DNA of 12,611 bases. It comes from an uncultured Lachnospiraceae bacterium. Its GTDB lineage: Bacteria > Bacillota > Clostridia > Lachnospirales > Lachnospiraceae. The stretch spans positions 1-12,611 of the forward strand of contig CADBOW010000241.1 of the NCBI GenBank assembly GCA_902796375.1, read 5' to 3'. Shown here in pieces: positions 1-6,479 of the stretch. Made by a program: the position numbers and the translations under genes. Below the pieces are notes generated by a model. It had not been told where the DNA came from. It saw only the letters and a list, made by a program, of their open reading frames with translations, and did no database searches. Each line of letters begins with the position of its first letter. Position 1 is the stretch's first letter.

Positions 1-33
1 AAAAGCACCCTGCAGATTTTTTCCGCAGGATGC
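1..33 (-). terminator. Intrinsic terminator after the lipoprotein gene
   Basis: Read on the minus strand, an 11-bp stem (arms 23-33 and 5-15, with two G-U pairs) closes a 7-base A-rich loop and runs into a U-tract at 4-1 that is cut by the window edge. It sits 34 bases downstream of the lipoprotein stop codon and should end that transcript. Confidence 0.75.
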
Positions 34-66
34 CCTGGTACGCTGCTATGATCCGGAGGCGCCTCG

Positions 67-1308
67 TCAGTGTCCGAAGCCTCCTCTTCCGCCATGGCCT
101 CCGCCGCCCATCATCTGGCTGGTCAGCGTGTTGGTCTCAGTTCCGTTCTCAATGACCGTACCACCGTTCACGGTTCCATTTCCATCATAATCGAAGGTGG
201 ACTGTCCCGAAACATCGACGGTTCCGCCGTTCACAACGATATCTCCGTTGGAATCCACGCCATCCGTGTCGCCCTGGCCCATAGCTATCGTTGTGGTTCC
301 TCCGTTAAACTCCACGATGGTGGTATATGATCCGGATTTGTTTGCCGCATTGATACCGTCATCCGTTGCGGAGATCCGGATGGTTCCGTCATTGATCTGA
401 ATGCTGGTTCCTTCCATGCCCTCAGCGCCGGTGAGATCCAGAGCTCCGCCGTCCACCTGAAGGATCGTAGTTGCATGGATTGCGTCATCCGCCGCCTGGA
501 TCGTAAGAGAACCTCCGCAGATATAGATCTGTCCCTGGCTGTTATCATCGTCATCCTCCGCATGGAGTCCGTCATTGCAGGCGGTGATATTGATGGTTCC
601 ATCCGCTACGGAAATGGACTCCTTCGCCTCCAGTGCACAGTCCGTACAGCTGATATTCCAGGTTCCGCCGGTGACCTTAAGGTCGTTCTTGCAGCTGACC
701 GCATTATCCGTGGAAGAAATCTCCACCGAACCGATCCCGTTCAGAACCAGATCATCCTTTGCGAAAATGACTGCATCCGTCTTTGTATCTCCGTCCTCCC
801 GGAAGGTTCCGGTCACGGATAGGCTGTTCTTCGAGTCTGTAGATGTAACAAAGACCTTATCTGCATTTTTCACATAGATACAGGGAAATGAATCATTCGT
901 GATCGATACTCCGTCCAGAACAAGCTGAACCTTGTCCCCGTCCTGTGCCTCCACGTATACTGTAACATTTGATGCCGTTCCCGTCAGCACATAGGTTCCT
1001 TCCTCTGTGATGGTGATATCCTGGCCGTCACTCAGGATATAGGTGACCGCTTCCGACAGGTCGGCGGTCTGCGTCAGATCCCGCTGGGTGAAAAGATCCG
1101 CCGCATTGATCATTCCGGTGGATGTGACCGAAGCCGCAGTAACCAGATTCCCATCCGAACTAACGGTCTTTACCGACGTCCTGGTGACGGACGCTTCGGC
1201 CTGTGCCGTATTCTCAGCCACTGTGGTTTCTGTCGAGGAATTTCCGCAGGCTGCAAGGCTGCCTGCCAGTATAAGTGCCGTGATCACCGGTATTATTTTC
1301 TTGTTCAT
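67..1308 (-). CDS. Secreted beta-helix lipoprotein, Cthe_2159-type carbohydrate-binding domain protein
   Basis: A 413-residue exported protein. Residues 1-20 form a signal peptide (KK, a hydrophobic core, then LAA before Cys21), so Cys21 should be lipidated and the protein anchored on the outer face of the membrane. Residues 22-65 are a Ser/Thr/Ala-rich linker. Residues 68-385 are a repetitive domain with coils of roughly 20-25 residues, each with a beta-like stretch such as GTINITA or GGSLTIQA followed by an Asp-rich turn (CNDGLHAEDDDD, ADDAIHA, TDDGINA, DTDGVDS). This pattern fits the Cthe_2159/DUF4353 family, a right-handed beta-helix that binds acidic or cellulosic polysaccharide with calcium. 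The last 13 residues are Gly/His-rich (GGGGHGGRGGFGH). The start is supported by GGGAGG eight bases upstream. It has its own promoter and terminator, so it is monocistronic. The ligand is unknown. Confidence 0.85.
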   Translation of the reverse strand: MNKKIIPVITALILAGSLAACGNSSTETTVAENTAQAEASVTRTSVKTVSSDGNLVTAASVTSTGMINAADLFTQRDLTQTADLSEAVTYILSDGQDITITEEGTYVLTGTASNVTVYVEAQDGDKVQLVLDGVSITNDSFPCIYVKNADKVFVTSTDSKNSLSVTGTFREDGDTKTDAVIFAKDDLVLNGIGSVEISSTDNAVSCKNDLKVTGGTWNISCTDCALEAKESISVADGTINITACNDGLHAEDDDDNSQGQIYICGGSLTIQAADDAIHATTILQVDGGALDLTGAEGMEGTSIQINDGTIRISATDDGINAANKSGSYTTIVEFNGGTTTIAMGQGDTDGVDSNGDIVVNGGTVDVSGQSTFDYDGNGTVNGGTVIENGTETNTLTSQMMGGGGHGGRGGFGH

Positions 1309-1316
1309 AAAGATCG

Positions 1317-1322
1317 CCTCCC
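1317..1322 (-). promoter_or_regulatory. Ribosome binding site of the lipoprotein gene
   Basis: GGGAGG on the minus strand, eight bases before the ATG at 1308. This fixes the start just ahead of the signal peptide. Confidence 0.8.
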
Positions 1323-1341
1323 TTCTCGGATCATCCCTTTC

Positions 1342-1360
1342 CGGTCCTTTCGAAAGACCG
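1342..1360 (-). other. Hairpin near the 5' end of the lipoprotein mRNA leader
   Basis: A 19-base inverted repeat with an 8-bp stem (one G-U pair on the minus strand) and a CGA loop. It begins within a few bases of the transcription start predicted from the promoter at 1369-1396. It could be an mRNA-stabilising 5' stem or an operator. No U-tract follows it, so it is not a terminator. Confidence 0.5.
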
Positions 1361-1368
1361 CCTGCTGT

Positions 1369-1396
1369 TTTGTATGAGTGAACTATATCCTGTCAA
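1369..1396 (-). promoter_or_regulatory. Sigma-A-type promoter of the lipoprotein gene
   Basis: A perfect -35 TTGACA (1391-1396), a 16-base spacer and a -10 TACAAA (1369-1374, 4 of 6 consensus). The predicted transcript starts near 1362, giving a leader of about 55 bases that holds the hairpin at 1342-1360. Confidence 0.6.
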
Positions 1397-1459
1397 CCTT
1401 AAATCAATCTGAAGATATCGCATCGAATATGAGGGATTCCTCTCCTTCCCGATGTTGCG

Positions 1460-1499
1460 CACAAAAGAAAAGGCCACAGACTGTCCGTCCATGGCCCTT
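1460..1499 (-). terminator. Intrinsic terminator after hisS
   Basis: On the minus strand a 13-bp stem with three G-U pairs (arms 1487-1499 and 1469-1481) closes a GGACA loop and leads into TTTTCTTTT. The wobble pairs form only on this strand, so it belongs to the hisS transcript, which ends 36 bases upstream. Confidence 0.85.
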
Positions 1500-1534
1500 C
1501 CCCTCCGGGATCACTGCCCTATGAAATATCCACT

Positions 1535-2812
1535 TTACTGAATCTCCCGATCCGCGAAAAATTCTCTGATCTCGGTATATCCTTCTGCCGTAAGCTGTTC
1601 CTTCTGGAACTTCTTGTTCTTCTTCATCATAACGATACTGATCTTCGCCCCCTGGGACCGCAGCTCCTTCGCCATTTTGAGAAGCTGTCCCAGCTTCTCT
1701 CCCGGCATTCCCTTTTCCACCAGGAAAGCCGTCTTTCCTTCGCTGCCGGGGATCCGGAAATCCCGTTCCAGAAGCAGCATGACGATCCGTTCGAATCCGA
1801 TGGAGAAACCACAGGCCGGCGTAGGCTGCCCCGTAAAGCGTCCGATCATTTCATCATATCGTCCGCCGCCGCCCACGGATCCGCCGTATTCATCCATGGA
1901 GATCTCGAAGATCGGGCCGGTATAATAGGACATGCCGCGAACCAGTGTGGGATCAAATGCCACTGCAAATTCCGCTTCCTTTGCTCCCTCCACGGTGTCC
2001 ATAATGGTGCACAGATCTTCGGAAATCTTCGCCGGAAGCACATCTCCCAGGATCTCAGCCAGCAGGCGGATCCCAGCGGAATCCGGTGTGGCCTTCCGGA
2101 AGAGCTCCAGATACCGGTCCACCGTCTCCTCTCCGTAGCCTGCGCCGATCAGTTCCTCCCGGACACCTTCCATTCCGATCTTGTCCATCTTGTCCAGAGT
2201 GATAAAGATTCCGTCATAATCCACGGTCTCGCCCTCCGGAGCAGTAAATCCCGCATAATCCACCATGGCACGCAGGATCCGCCGGTCGTTGATCCGGATG
2301 GTAAACTTCTTAAAATCCAGCTTTCCCAGCAATGTGGATGTGGCAAGGATCAGTTCGATCTCCGCCAGGATCGTCGGCTCTCCGAGAATATCGATATCAC
2401 ATTGCATGAACTGACGATAGCGTCCCCGCTGGGGTCGATCCGCTCTCCACACATTTCCCATCTGAAGTGCCTTAAAGGGGCTGGGAAGTTCATTTGCGTT
2501 ATTCGAATAATACCGGCAGAGGGGCACCGTAAGATCATACCGGAGTCCGCCATCCACCAGATCCGCCTCCGTCTCCGCTTCCGTCAGCTTCAGCTTCTCT
2601 CCCCGCTTCAGGATCTTGAAGATCAGCTTCTCATTCTCGCCCCCCTGTTTGGAGGAGAGATTCTCTATATGCTCCACACACGGAGTCTCCATGGACGTAA
2701 ATCCGAACCGTTTGTAGGTCTCCTTGATCAGTCCGATGGCGTAATCCCGGATCTCCATCTCCCGGGGAAGTATATCCTTCATGCCGGTCACCGGCTTCTT
2801 TTTCATGGCCAT
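1535..2812 (-). CDS. hisS: Histidyl-tRNA synthetase
   Basis: A cytoplasmic class II aminoacyl-tRNA synthetase that charges tRNA-His with histidine using ATP. The 425-residue length is normal. Visible landmarks are the motif 2 loop RADRPQRGRYRQF (residues 123-135), the histidine-specific RGMSYYTGPIFE stretch (292-303), the glycine loop VGGGGRYD (313-320), the class II motif 3 GFSIGFERI (335-343) and a C-terminal anticodon-binding domain from about 360. ATG 2812 is preferred to the ATG at 2806 because AGGAAGG lies eight bases before it. The gene is alone: aspS, the usual partner in Firmicutes, is not adjacent, and the short leader has no room for a T-box. The motif 2 region (QCDIDILGE, followed by LDKMDKIG near 206-213) resembles the eukaryote-like HisRS type rather than the E. 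coli type. Confidence 0.96.
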   Translation of the reverse strand: MAMKKKPVTGMKDILPREMEIRDYAIGLIKETYKRFGFTSMETPCVEHIENLSSKQGGENEKLIFKILKRGEKLKLTEAETEADLVDGGLRYDLTVPLCRYYSNNANELPSPFKALQMGNVWRADRPQRGRYRQFMQCDIDILGEPTILAEIELILATSTLLGKLDFKKFTIRINDRRILRAMVDYAGFTAPEGETVDYDGIFITLDKMDKIGMEGVREELIGAGYGEETVDRYLELFRKATPDSAGIRLLAEILGDVLPAKISEDLCTIMDTVEGAKEAEFAVAFDPTLVRGMSYYTGPIFEISMDEYGGSVGGGGRYDEMIGRFTGQPTPACGFSIGFERIVMLLLERDFRIPGSEGKTAFLVEKGMPGEKLGQLLKMAKELRSQGAKISIVMMKKNKKFQKEQLTAEGYTEIREFFADREIQ

Positions 2813-2820
2813 AATCCTGT

Positions 2821-2827
2821 CCTTCCT
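2821..2827 (-). promoter_or_regulatory. Ribosome binding site of hisS
   Basis: AGGAAGG on the minus strand, eight bases before ATG 2812. It favours this start over the in-frame ATG two codons later. Confidence 0.75.
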
Positions 2828-2838
2828 GTAATCTCAGT

Positions 2839-2867
2839 ATTTTACATGCACTATACTATACCACCAA
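2839..2867 (-). promoter_or_regulatory. Probable promoter of hisS
   Basis: TTGGTG (2862-2867), a 17-base spacer and TAAAAT (2839-2844, 5 of 6 consensus). It lies between the terminator of the upstream gene and the hisS ribosome binding site. The -35 box is weak. Confidence 0.45.
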
Positions 2868-2872
2868 CCTGC

Positions 2873-2908
2873 GGAAAAGAAAAGACCCCTGCCACAGCAG
2901 AGGCCTTT
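2873..2908 (-). terminator. Intrinsic terminator after the AAA-like gene
   Basis: On the minus strand a 12-bp stem with two G-U pairs (arms 2897-2908 and 2881-2892) has a TGTG loop and is followed by a tract that continues TCTTTTCC. On the plus strand the wobbles become A-C mismatches, which fixes the orientation. It isolates hisS from the gene upstream. Confidence 0.85.
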
Positions 2909-2962
2909 CAGCTCTAATTACACTGTCCACTATATCCGATCCGGTCTTCGGATCCCCACAGG

Positions 2963-4246
2963 TTATACCCTGCGCACATCCTCCACCAGGATCTCATGAG
3001 TTCCGCCGTTTCCTTCGGATCCTTCACGGAAATCGGTAGCAGCCATCACCTTGTCCAGGAATTCGATAAAACGGTCGATATTTCCGGCCTCCATTCCCTG
3101 CAGGGATTCCTTCAGCTGCTCATATACCGGCTTATCTGCCGAATAGCCCTTCTCCTTGATATATCCGCGGGCCAGGGAGATCATACCCTTCTCCTTGATC
3201 TTATGGATACCTACCAGATAAATGAACTGATCCACGATCTCCTGATTATCCTCAAAGAATCGTGCAAGTGAATCGATCTCACCGGTCAGGATCACTACAT
3301 AATCATTCTGATCTGCTGCGGAATTCCGGATAACCTCAACCAGCTTCTCCGGCTGAACCAGTCCGGCGTTCTCAATGATCAGACATCCACCCTTCAGACC
3401 TTCCAGCTTCTCCAGACCGATCTTGTTCAGCTGCTTTGCCTTGATCTTTGCGATCTTATCGGACTTCACCAGCTCCATAGCATAGAAGCTTCGTGCAAAA
3501 TCTTCTCCCACCTTAACGGTACCGAATCCGTTCTTTCCGAGAATAACGATATTCATCGGCATATCCGGATGACGCAGGATCGAATTCACGGAAAGGATCA
3601 CATCATCCGATGTTCCGGCGATCTTGCTGTACTTCTTCAGCGTAGTGGCTCTGGAAGGAAGCGCTCCCAGAGGAACCTCTTCCCCGGTCACCGGATCGGT
3701 CACGCGCCGTACTCCCATACCGGCCTGCGCTTCCATCTCACGGCGTGCCTGTCGCTGCTCCGCCTTCTTCTCTTCCGCTTCACGCTTGGCTGCGCGCTCT
3801 GCGCGACGACGTGCTTCCTCTTCGTAAGCAAGCTGTTCTTTCCGTTCAGACTCACGGACATAAGCCTGCATATCTTCTTCTGCTGATTTTTCCTTCTTCG
3901 CCTCCTGCTTCTTGCCCGATTTTGCTGGTTTCTTCTTCTCGGGTGCAGGCTTCTGCTCCGGTTTGGATTCTGCCTTCGGCTCCGGCTTGGACTCTGCCTT
4001 CGGTGCAGGCTTCGGTTCTGCCTTCGGTGCAGGCTTGGACTCTGCCTTCGGTGCAGGCTTCGGTTCCGTCTTCGGTGCAGGCTTCGGCTCTGCTTTCGCT
4101 TCCGGCTTAGGCGCAGGTTCCGGTTCTACAGGTGTCTTCGCGCCGGCTTCACCGGTCATTGTGCCTTCTGCTTCCCCGTCTTCCTTTGAAAACATTTTTT
4201 TAAGCAACCGTTTGATCGCTTCATATGCATTTCTAAAAGGTTTCAT
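2963..4246 (-). CDS. Degenerate SpoVK/CbbX-like AAA-domain protein with Pro/Lys-rich linker
   Basis: A 427-residue protein of unknown function. Order of parts: a basic amphipathic N-terminus (1-20); a low-complexity linker of KPAPKAE/KAESKPEP units (about 40-102); a highly charged, probably helical stretch (about 120-175); and a C-terminal alpha/beta domain (about 205-390). That last part follows the layout of SpoVK/CbbX-type AAA domains: a beta strand into GKNGFGTV (237-244), LKGGCLIIENAG (284-295), then DYVVILTGEIDSLARFFEDN. The Walker A lysine and Ser/Thr are replaced by Thr-Val, and the Walker B Asp-Glu by Glu-Asn, so ATP hydrolysis is unlikely. No signal peptide or membrane segment is seen. 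The ATG at 4246 is chosen because GGAGGGGG lies six bases upstream; the longer frame to 4276 begins with a TTG lacking such a site. The AAA kinship is inferred from pattern and order. Confidence 0.75.
   Translation of the reverse strand: MKPFRNAYEAIKRLLKKMFSKEDGEAEGTMTGEAGAKTPVEPEPAPKPEAKAEPKPAPKTEPKPAPKAESKPAPKAEPKPAPKAESKPEPKAESKPEQKPAPEKKKPAKSGKKQEAKKEKSAEEDMQAYVRESERKEQLAYEEEARRRAERAAKREAEEKKAEQRQARREMEAQAGMGVRRVTDPVTGEEVPLGALPSRATTLKKYSKIAGTSDDVILSVNSILRHPDMPMNIVILGKNGFGTVKVGEDFARSFYAMELVKSDKIAKIKAKQLNKIGLEKLEGLKGGCLIIENAGLVQPEKLVEVIRNSAADQNDYVVILTGEIDSLARFFEDNQEIVDQFIYLVGIHKIKEKGMISLARGYIKEKGYSADKPVYEQLKESLQGMEAGNIDRFIEFLDKVMAATDFREGSEGNGGTHEILVEDVRRV
3941..4126 (-). repeat. Imperfect tandem repeats encoding the Pro/Lys/Ala/Glu linker
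   Basis: Degenerate in-frame repeats encode alternating KPAPKAE and KAESKPE-type units. The DNA is visibly repetitive (CTTCGGTGCAGGCTT recurs), so unit number could vary between strains. The linker is probably extended and flexible. Confidence 0.75.
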
Positions 4247-4252
4247 ATACAA

Positions 4253-4260
4253 CCCCCTCC
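4253..4260 (-). promoter_or_regulatory. Ribosome binding site that sets the start of the AAA-like gene
   Basis: GGAGGGGG on the minus strand, six bases before ATG 4246. It lies inside the longer open frame and so argues against the upstream TTG at 4276. Confidence 0.8.
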
Positions 4261-4278
4261 GAACGAAAGTATACAAGT

Positions 4279-4310
4279 ATTATACTACAATAATTATCAA
4301 ATTTCGACAA
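4279..4310 (-). promoter_or_regulatory. Promoter of the AAA-like gene
   Basis: A perfect TATAAT (4279-4284) overlaps TAGTAT (4282-4287). A TTGTCG -35 (4305-4310) is 17 bases from TAGTAT and 20 from TATAAT, so TAGTAT may be the box used. The predicted leader is short, about 25-30 bases. The region is AT-rich and shared with the divergent promoter at 4411-4439. Confidence 0.5.
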
Positions 4311-4410
4311 GGAAATGCACGAAATTTACAATATTTTTTGCATTATCTACATATTGGGGTATCCCCTGACTTCTCATACTAAATGCGCGATTCCTCCAAA
4401 TATCAATCTA

Positions 4411-4439
4411 TTGAAGCATCCTGAGGATGGTGTTATAAT
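4411..4439 (+). promoter_or_regulatory. Sigma-A-type promoter of the sensor-GGDEF gene
   Basis: TTGAAG (4411-4416), a 17-base spacer and a perfect TATAAT (4434-4439). The expected start is near 4446, leaving a leader of about 36 bases. The spacer carries a 13-base inverted repeat (4417-4429). Confidence 0.7.
4417..4429. promoter_or_regulatory. Candidate operator in the promoter spacer
   Basis: CATCC-TGA-GGATG, a perfect 5-bp inverted repeat around three bases. It starts directly after the -35 box and ends four bases before the -10 box. A dimeric repressor bound there would block RNA polymerase. No cognate regulator is evident in the window. Confidence 0.35.
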
Positions 4440-4481
4440 ATCCTATGTGGCACTAAATAATGACAGAATCCCGGTATTTGT

Positions 4482-6419
4482 ATGATCAACGGAAAGAAGA
4501 TAATCGCATTATGTGTATCCCGGATATATGATCCGCAGATTTACGGTTTTATCAAAAAACTGACCGGTACTCTGCGGAAGGCGAATTGTGCTCTTCTGAT
4601 CTTTACCATCAACTCCGACATCTACTGGGAGGAGAACCTGAATCCGGCGGAGACCTACGTCTTTGACATCATGCCCTACAGGGAACTGGACTGCATCATA
4701 ATCATGGACGAGAAGATCAAAAGCCACGTGGTGACCAACCGGATCATGTCCAAAGCGAAGGAAGAATCCGTTCCGGTGCTGATCGTTGACGGCAACTATC
4801 CCGATACCACTCTGGTCAACTTCGATTACGAGGCCGGCTTCGAGGAGATCACCCGCCATATCATAGAGCATCACGGAGCGAAGCATCCGCATATGATGGC
4901 CGGTCTGCCCCACAATGTTTTCTCTGACCGGAGGATCGAGATCTTCCGGAAAGTGATCGAGGAAAATGGGATTCCCTTCGATGACAGTATGGTAAGCTAC
5001 GGTGACTTCTGGGCGGATCCCACCAGGGATGCCATGAAGGAACTGCTGAAGCGTGACAAGCTGCCGGATGCCATCATCTGTGCCAATGACATCATGGCCA
5101 TCAATGTGGTGGATTCTCTGAACCAGGCCGGGATCCGTGTTCCGGATCAGGTCCTTGTATCCGGTTTTGACGGATTTGATGAGGTCTTCTTCTCCACACC
5201 GAAGATAGCCACCTCCAGCTGTGACATCCTCCTGCTTGCAGAGGCCGTAGGAGATGCCGCACTGTCTCTGGCGAATCATGAGACCATCTCCGATCTATAT
5301 ATCAAACCGGAGCTGATCCCCAACGAATCCTGCGGCTGCCCGGAGCATATCTGGAATCCCAACAGCCTTACGGCCAACTTTAACAACAATTTCTATCGTC
5401 ATCAGGATGATACGCGGATCCTGTATAATATCGCCTCCAATATGGAGACCAGCGAAGACATCTGGCATATGGCCGCCGCCATCCATGCCCACAAAACGAA
5501 GCATCTCCTGACGATCGTTGACCGGAATATTTTTGACATGGAGGAGAATTATTTCATGTCAGATCATACCGGTCAGCTGCAACCGAATTTTCATATCATC
5601 AATGATGCCGACTATGCGGAGGAACACCGGTTTGAGCATATTCCACTCCCTCCCGAGATCTTCTATGACACCACGCCCAACCCCGATGAAAGCGTTCTGT
5701 CCGGCGGCTACCGCGACCGGATCATAGAGCTGATGGAGGACGGCTATCCTCTGGTATTCCATGCACTGGATTATATGAATCGTCCCTTCGGCTTCAACTG
5801 TTATTTCTACGGTGACGGCGTCATAACCGACTATGCCCGGGCAGCCATCGTCACAAATGCCATCAGTATGGGGATCGGCGGTTTCATCAACCTCCAGTAT
5901 CAGCGCCGTCTTCTGGAGAAGATGGATGAAATGTACAAGCACGATGCACTGACCGGACTGTTCAACCGGATCGGCTTCCTCAATGTCTATGAAGATGTCC
6001 GGAACGATGAATCAAATGAAGGAATGCCGGTTACCGTGATCATGTCCGATCTGGACGGTCTGAAATACATCAACGACAACTTCGGCCACGCCGACGGTGA
6101 CCATTCCATCGCCGCAGTAGCCTCGGCACTGAAGAAATCCTGTCCGGATTCCGCACTGTGTGCCCGCTTCGGCGGAGACGAATTATTCGCAGTCATTTTC
6201 GGAGACTGTGATCCGGACCGGATCATCCGGAACATCGACGAAAAGCTCCTGGAATATAACCGCAAGGTACAGCTTCCGTATTCGGTCACAACCAGCAGCG
6301 GTGCCTATTCCACCACATTTGATCAGACCTTTGAGATCCTGAAGGCTCTGAAGATCGCCGACAAGAAAATGTATGCCGTAAAACACAGGAAGCATCAGCA
6401 ACTGGATCACAATGATTAA
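4482..6419 (+). CDS. LacI-type ligand-binding domain fused to GGDEF (probable diguanylate cyclase)
   Basis: A soluble 645-residue sensor enzyme expected to make c-di-GMP from two GTP. Residues 5-280 form a type 1 periplasmic-binding fold as in LacI/GalR regulators, without the DNA-binding helix-turn-helix and without a signal peptide, so it should sense a cytoplasmic ligand. Landmarks are YGDFW (173-177), CANDIMAI (200-207) and SCGC (283-286). Residues 290-470 are a less clear, GAF-like region. A short helix (470-486) leads into the GGDEF domain (487-636): LTGLFNR, metal-site Asp523 and Asp525 in SDLDGLKYINDNFGH, and RFGGDEL (562-568), a GGDEF variant with Leu last. No RxxD inhibitory site lies at the usual place (residues 555-558 are PDSA). 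No Shine-Dalgarno precedes the ATG, but the N-terminus aligns with its paralogue ending at 9812 (MINGKKIIAL against MAGKKIALLL), which supports the start. Confidence 0.9.
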   Translation: MINGKKIIALCVSRIYDPQIYGFIKKLTGTLRKANCALLIFTINSDIYWEENLNPAETYVFDIMPYRELDCIIIMDEKIKSHVVTNRIMSKAKEESVPVLIVDGNYPDTTLVNFDYEAGFEEITRHIIEHHGAKHPHMMAGLPHNVFSDRRIEIFRKVIEENGIPFDDSMVSYGDFWADPTRDAMKELLKRDKLPDAIICANDIMAINVVDSLNQAGIRVPDQVLVSGFDGFDEVFFSTPKIATSSCDILLLAEAVGDAALSLANHETISDLYIKPELIPNESCGCPEHIWNPNSLTANFNNNFYRHQDDTRILYNIASNMETSEDIWHMAAAIHAHKTKHLLTIVDRNIFDMEENYFMSDHTGQLQPNFHIINDADYAEEHRFEHIPLPPEIFYDTTPNPDESVLSGGYRDRIIELMEDGYPLVFHALDYMNRPFGFNCYFYGDGVITDYARAAIVTNAISMGIGGFINLQYQRRLLEKMDEMYKHDALTGLFNRIGFLNVYEDVRNDESNEGMPVTVIMSDLDGLKYINDNFGHADGDHSIAAVASALKKSCPDSALCARFGGDELFAVIFGDCDPDRIIRNIDEKLLEYNRKVQLPYSVTTSSGAYSTTFDQTFEILKALKIADKKMYAVKHRKHQQLDHND

Positions 6420-6430
6420 TATACTCAGAC

Positions 6431-6464
6431 AGAAACAGCGGCCACATTCGTGACCGCTGTTTCT
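6431..6464. terminator. Bidirectional terminator between convergent genes
   Basis: An 11-bp perfect stem (AGAAACAGCGG and its complement) extends to 15 bp with one G-U pair on the minus strand, where the loop is GAAT. It lies in the 60-base gap between the stop codons at 6419 and 6480. The U-rich segments lie within the stem ends rather than as long trailing tracts. Confidence 0.7.
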
Positions 6465-6479
6465 CGTCCGAGTTAGCTT

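Noticed and set aside
2813..2880. A T-box leader before hisS
   Set aside because: Only about 70 bases separate the previous terminator from the start, with no T-box sequence and no antiterminator. A simple promoter explains the region.
4247..4276. N-terminal extension of the AAA-like protein to the TTG at 4276
   Set aside because: The extension would include the strong ribosome binding site of ATG 4246 and begins at the predicted -10 region, so it would not be transcribed fully.
4356..4366. GGGG-TAT-CCCC inverted repeat in the divergent intergenic region
   Set aside because: The arms are only four bases and do not extend. It lies away from both promoter candidates, so it may be chance.
3912..4382. 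A plus-strand frame with GAGFGSAFGAGLDSAFG-like repeats
   Set aside because: The repeats are the antisense reading of the Pro/Lys/Ala/Glu linker. The minus-strand frame has the ribosome binding site, promoter and terminator.
4247..4481. A c-di-GMP riboswitch upstream of the c-di-GMP genes
   Set aside because: I looked here and in the 12005-12080 leader for the conserved GEMM-type core and paired helices and found none. The predicted leaders are too short to hold one.
4460..4531. A 23-codon upstream reading frame overlapping the start of the sensor-GGDEF gene
   Set aside because: It has no ribosome binding site and no recognisable features. It is mentioned only as a possible influence on initiation.
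4509..5279. A 256-codon minus-strand open frame inside the sensor-GGDEF gene
   Set aside because: The plus-strand frame carries a clear LacI-type fold. The antisense frame has no recognisable domain.
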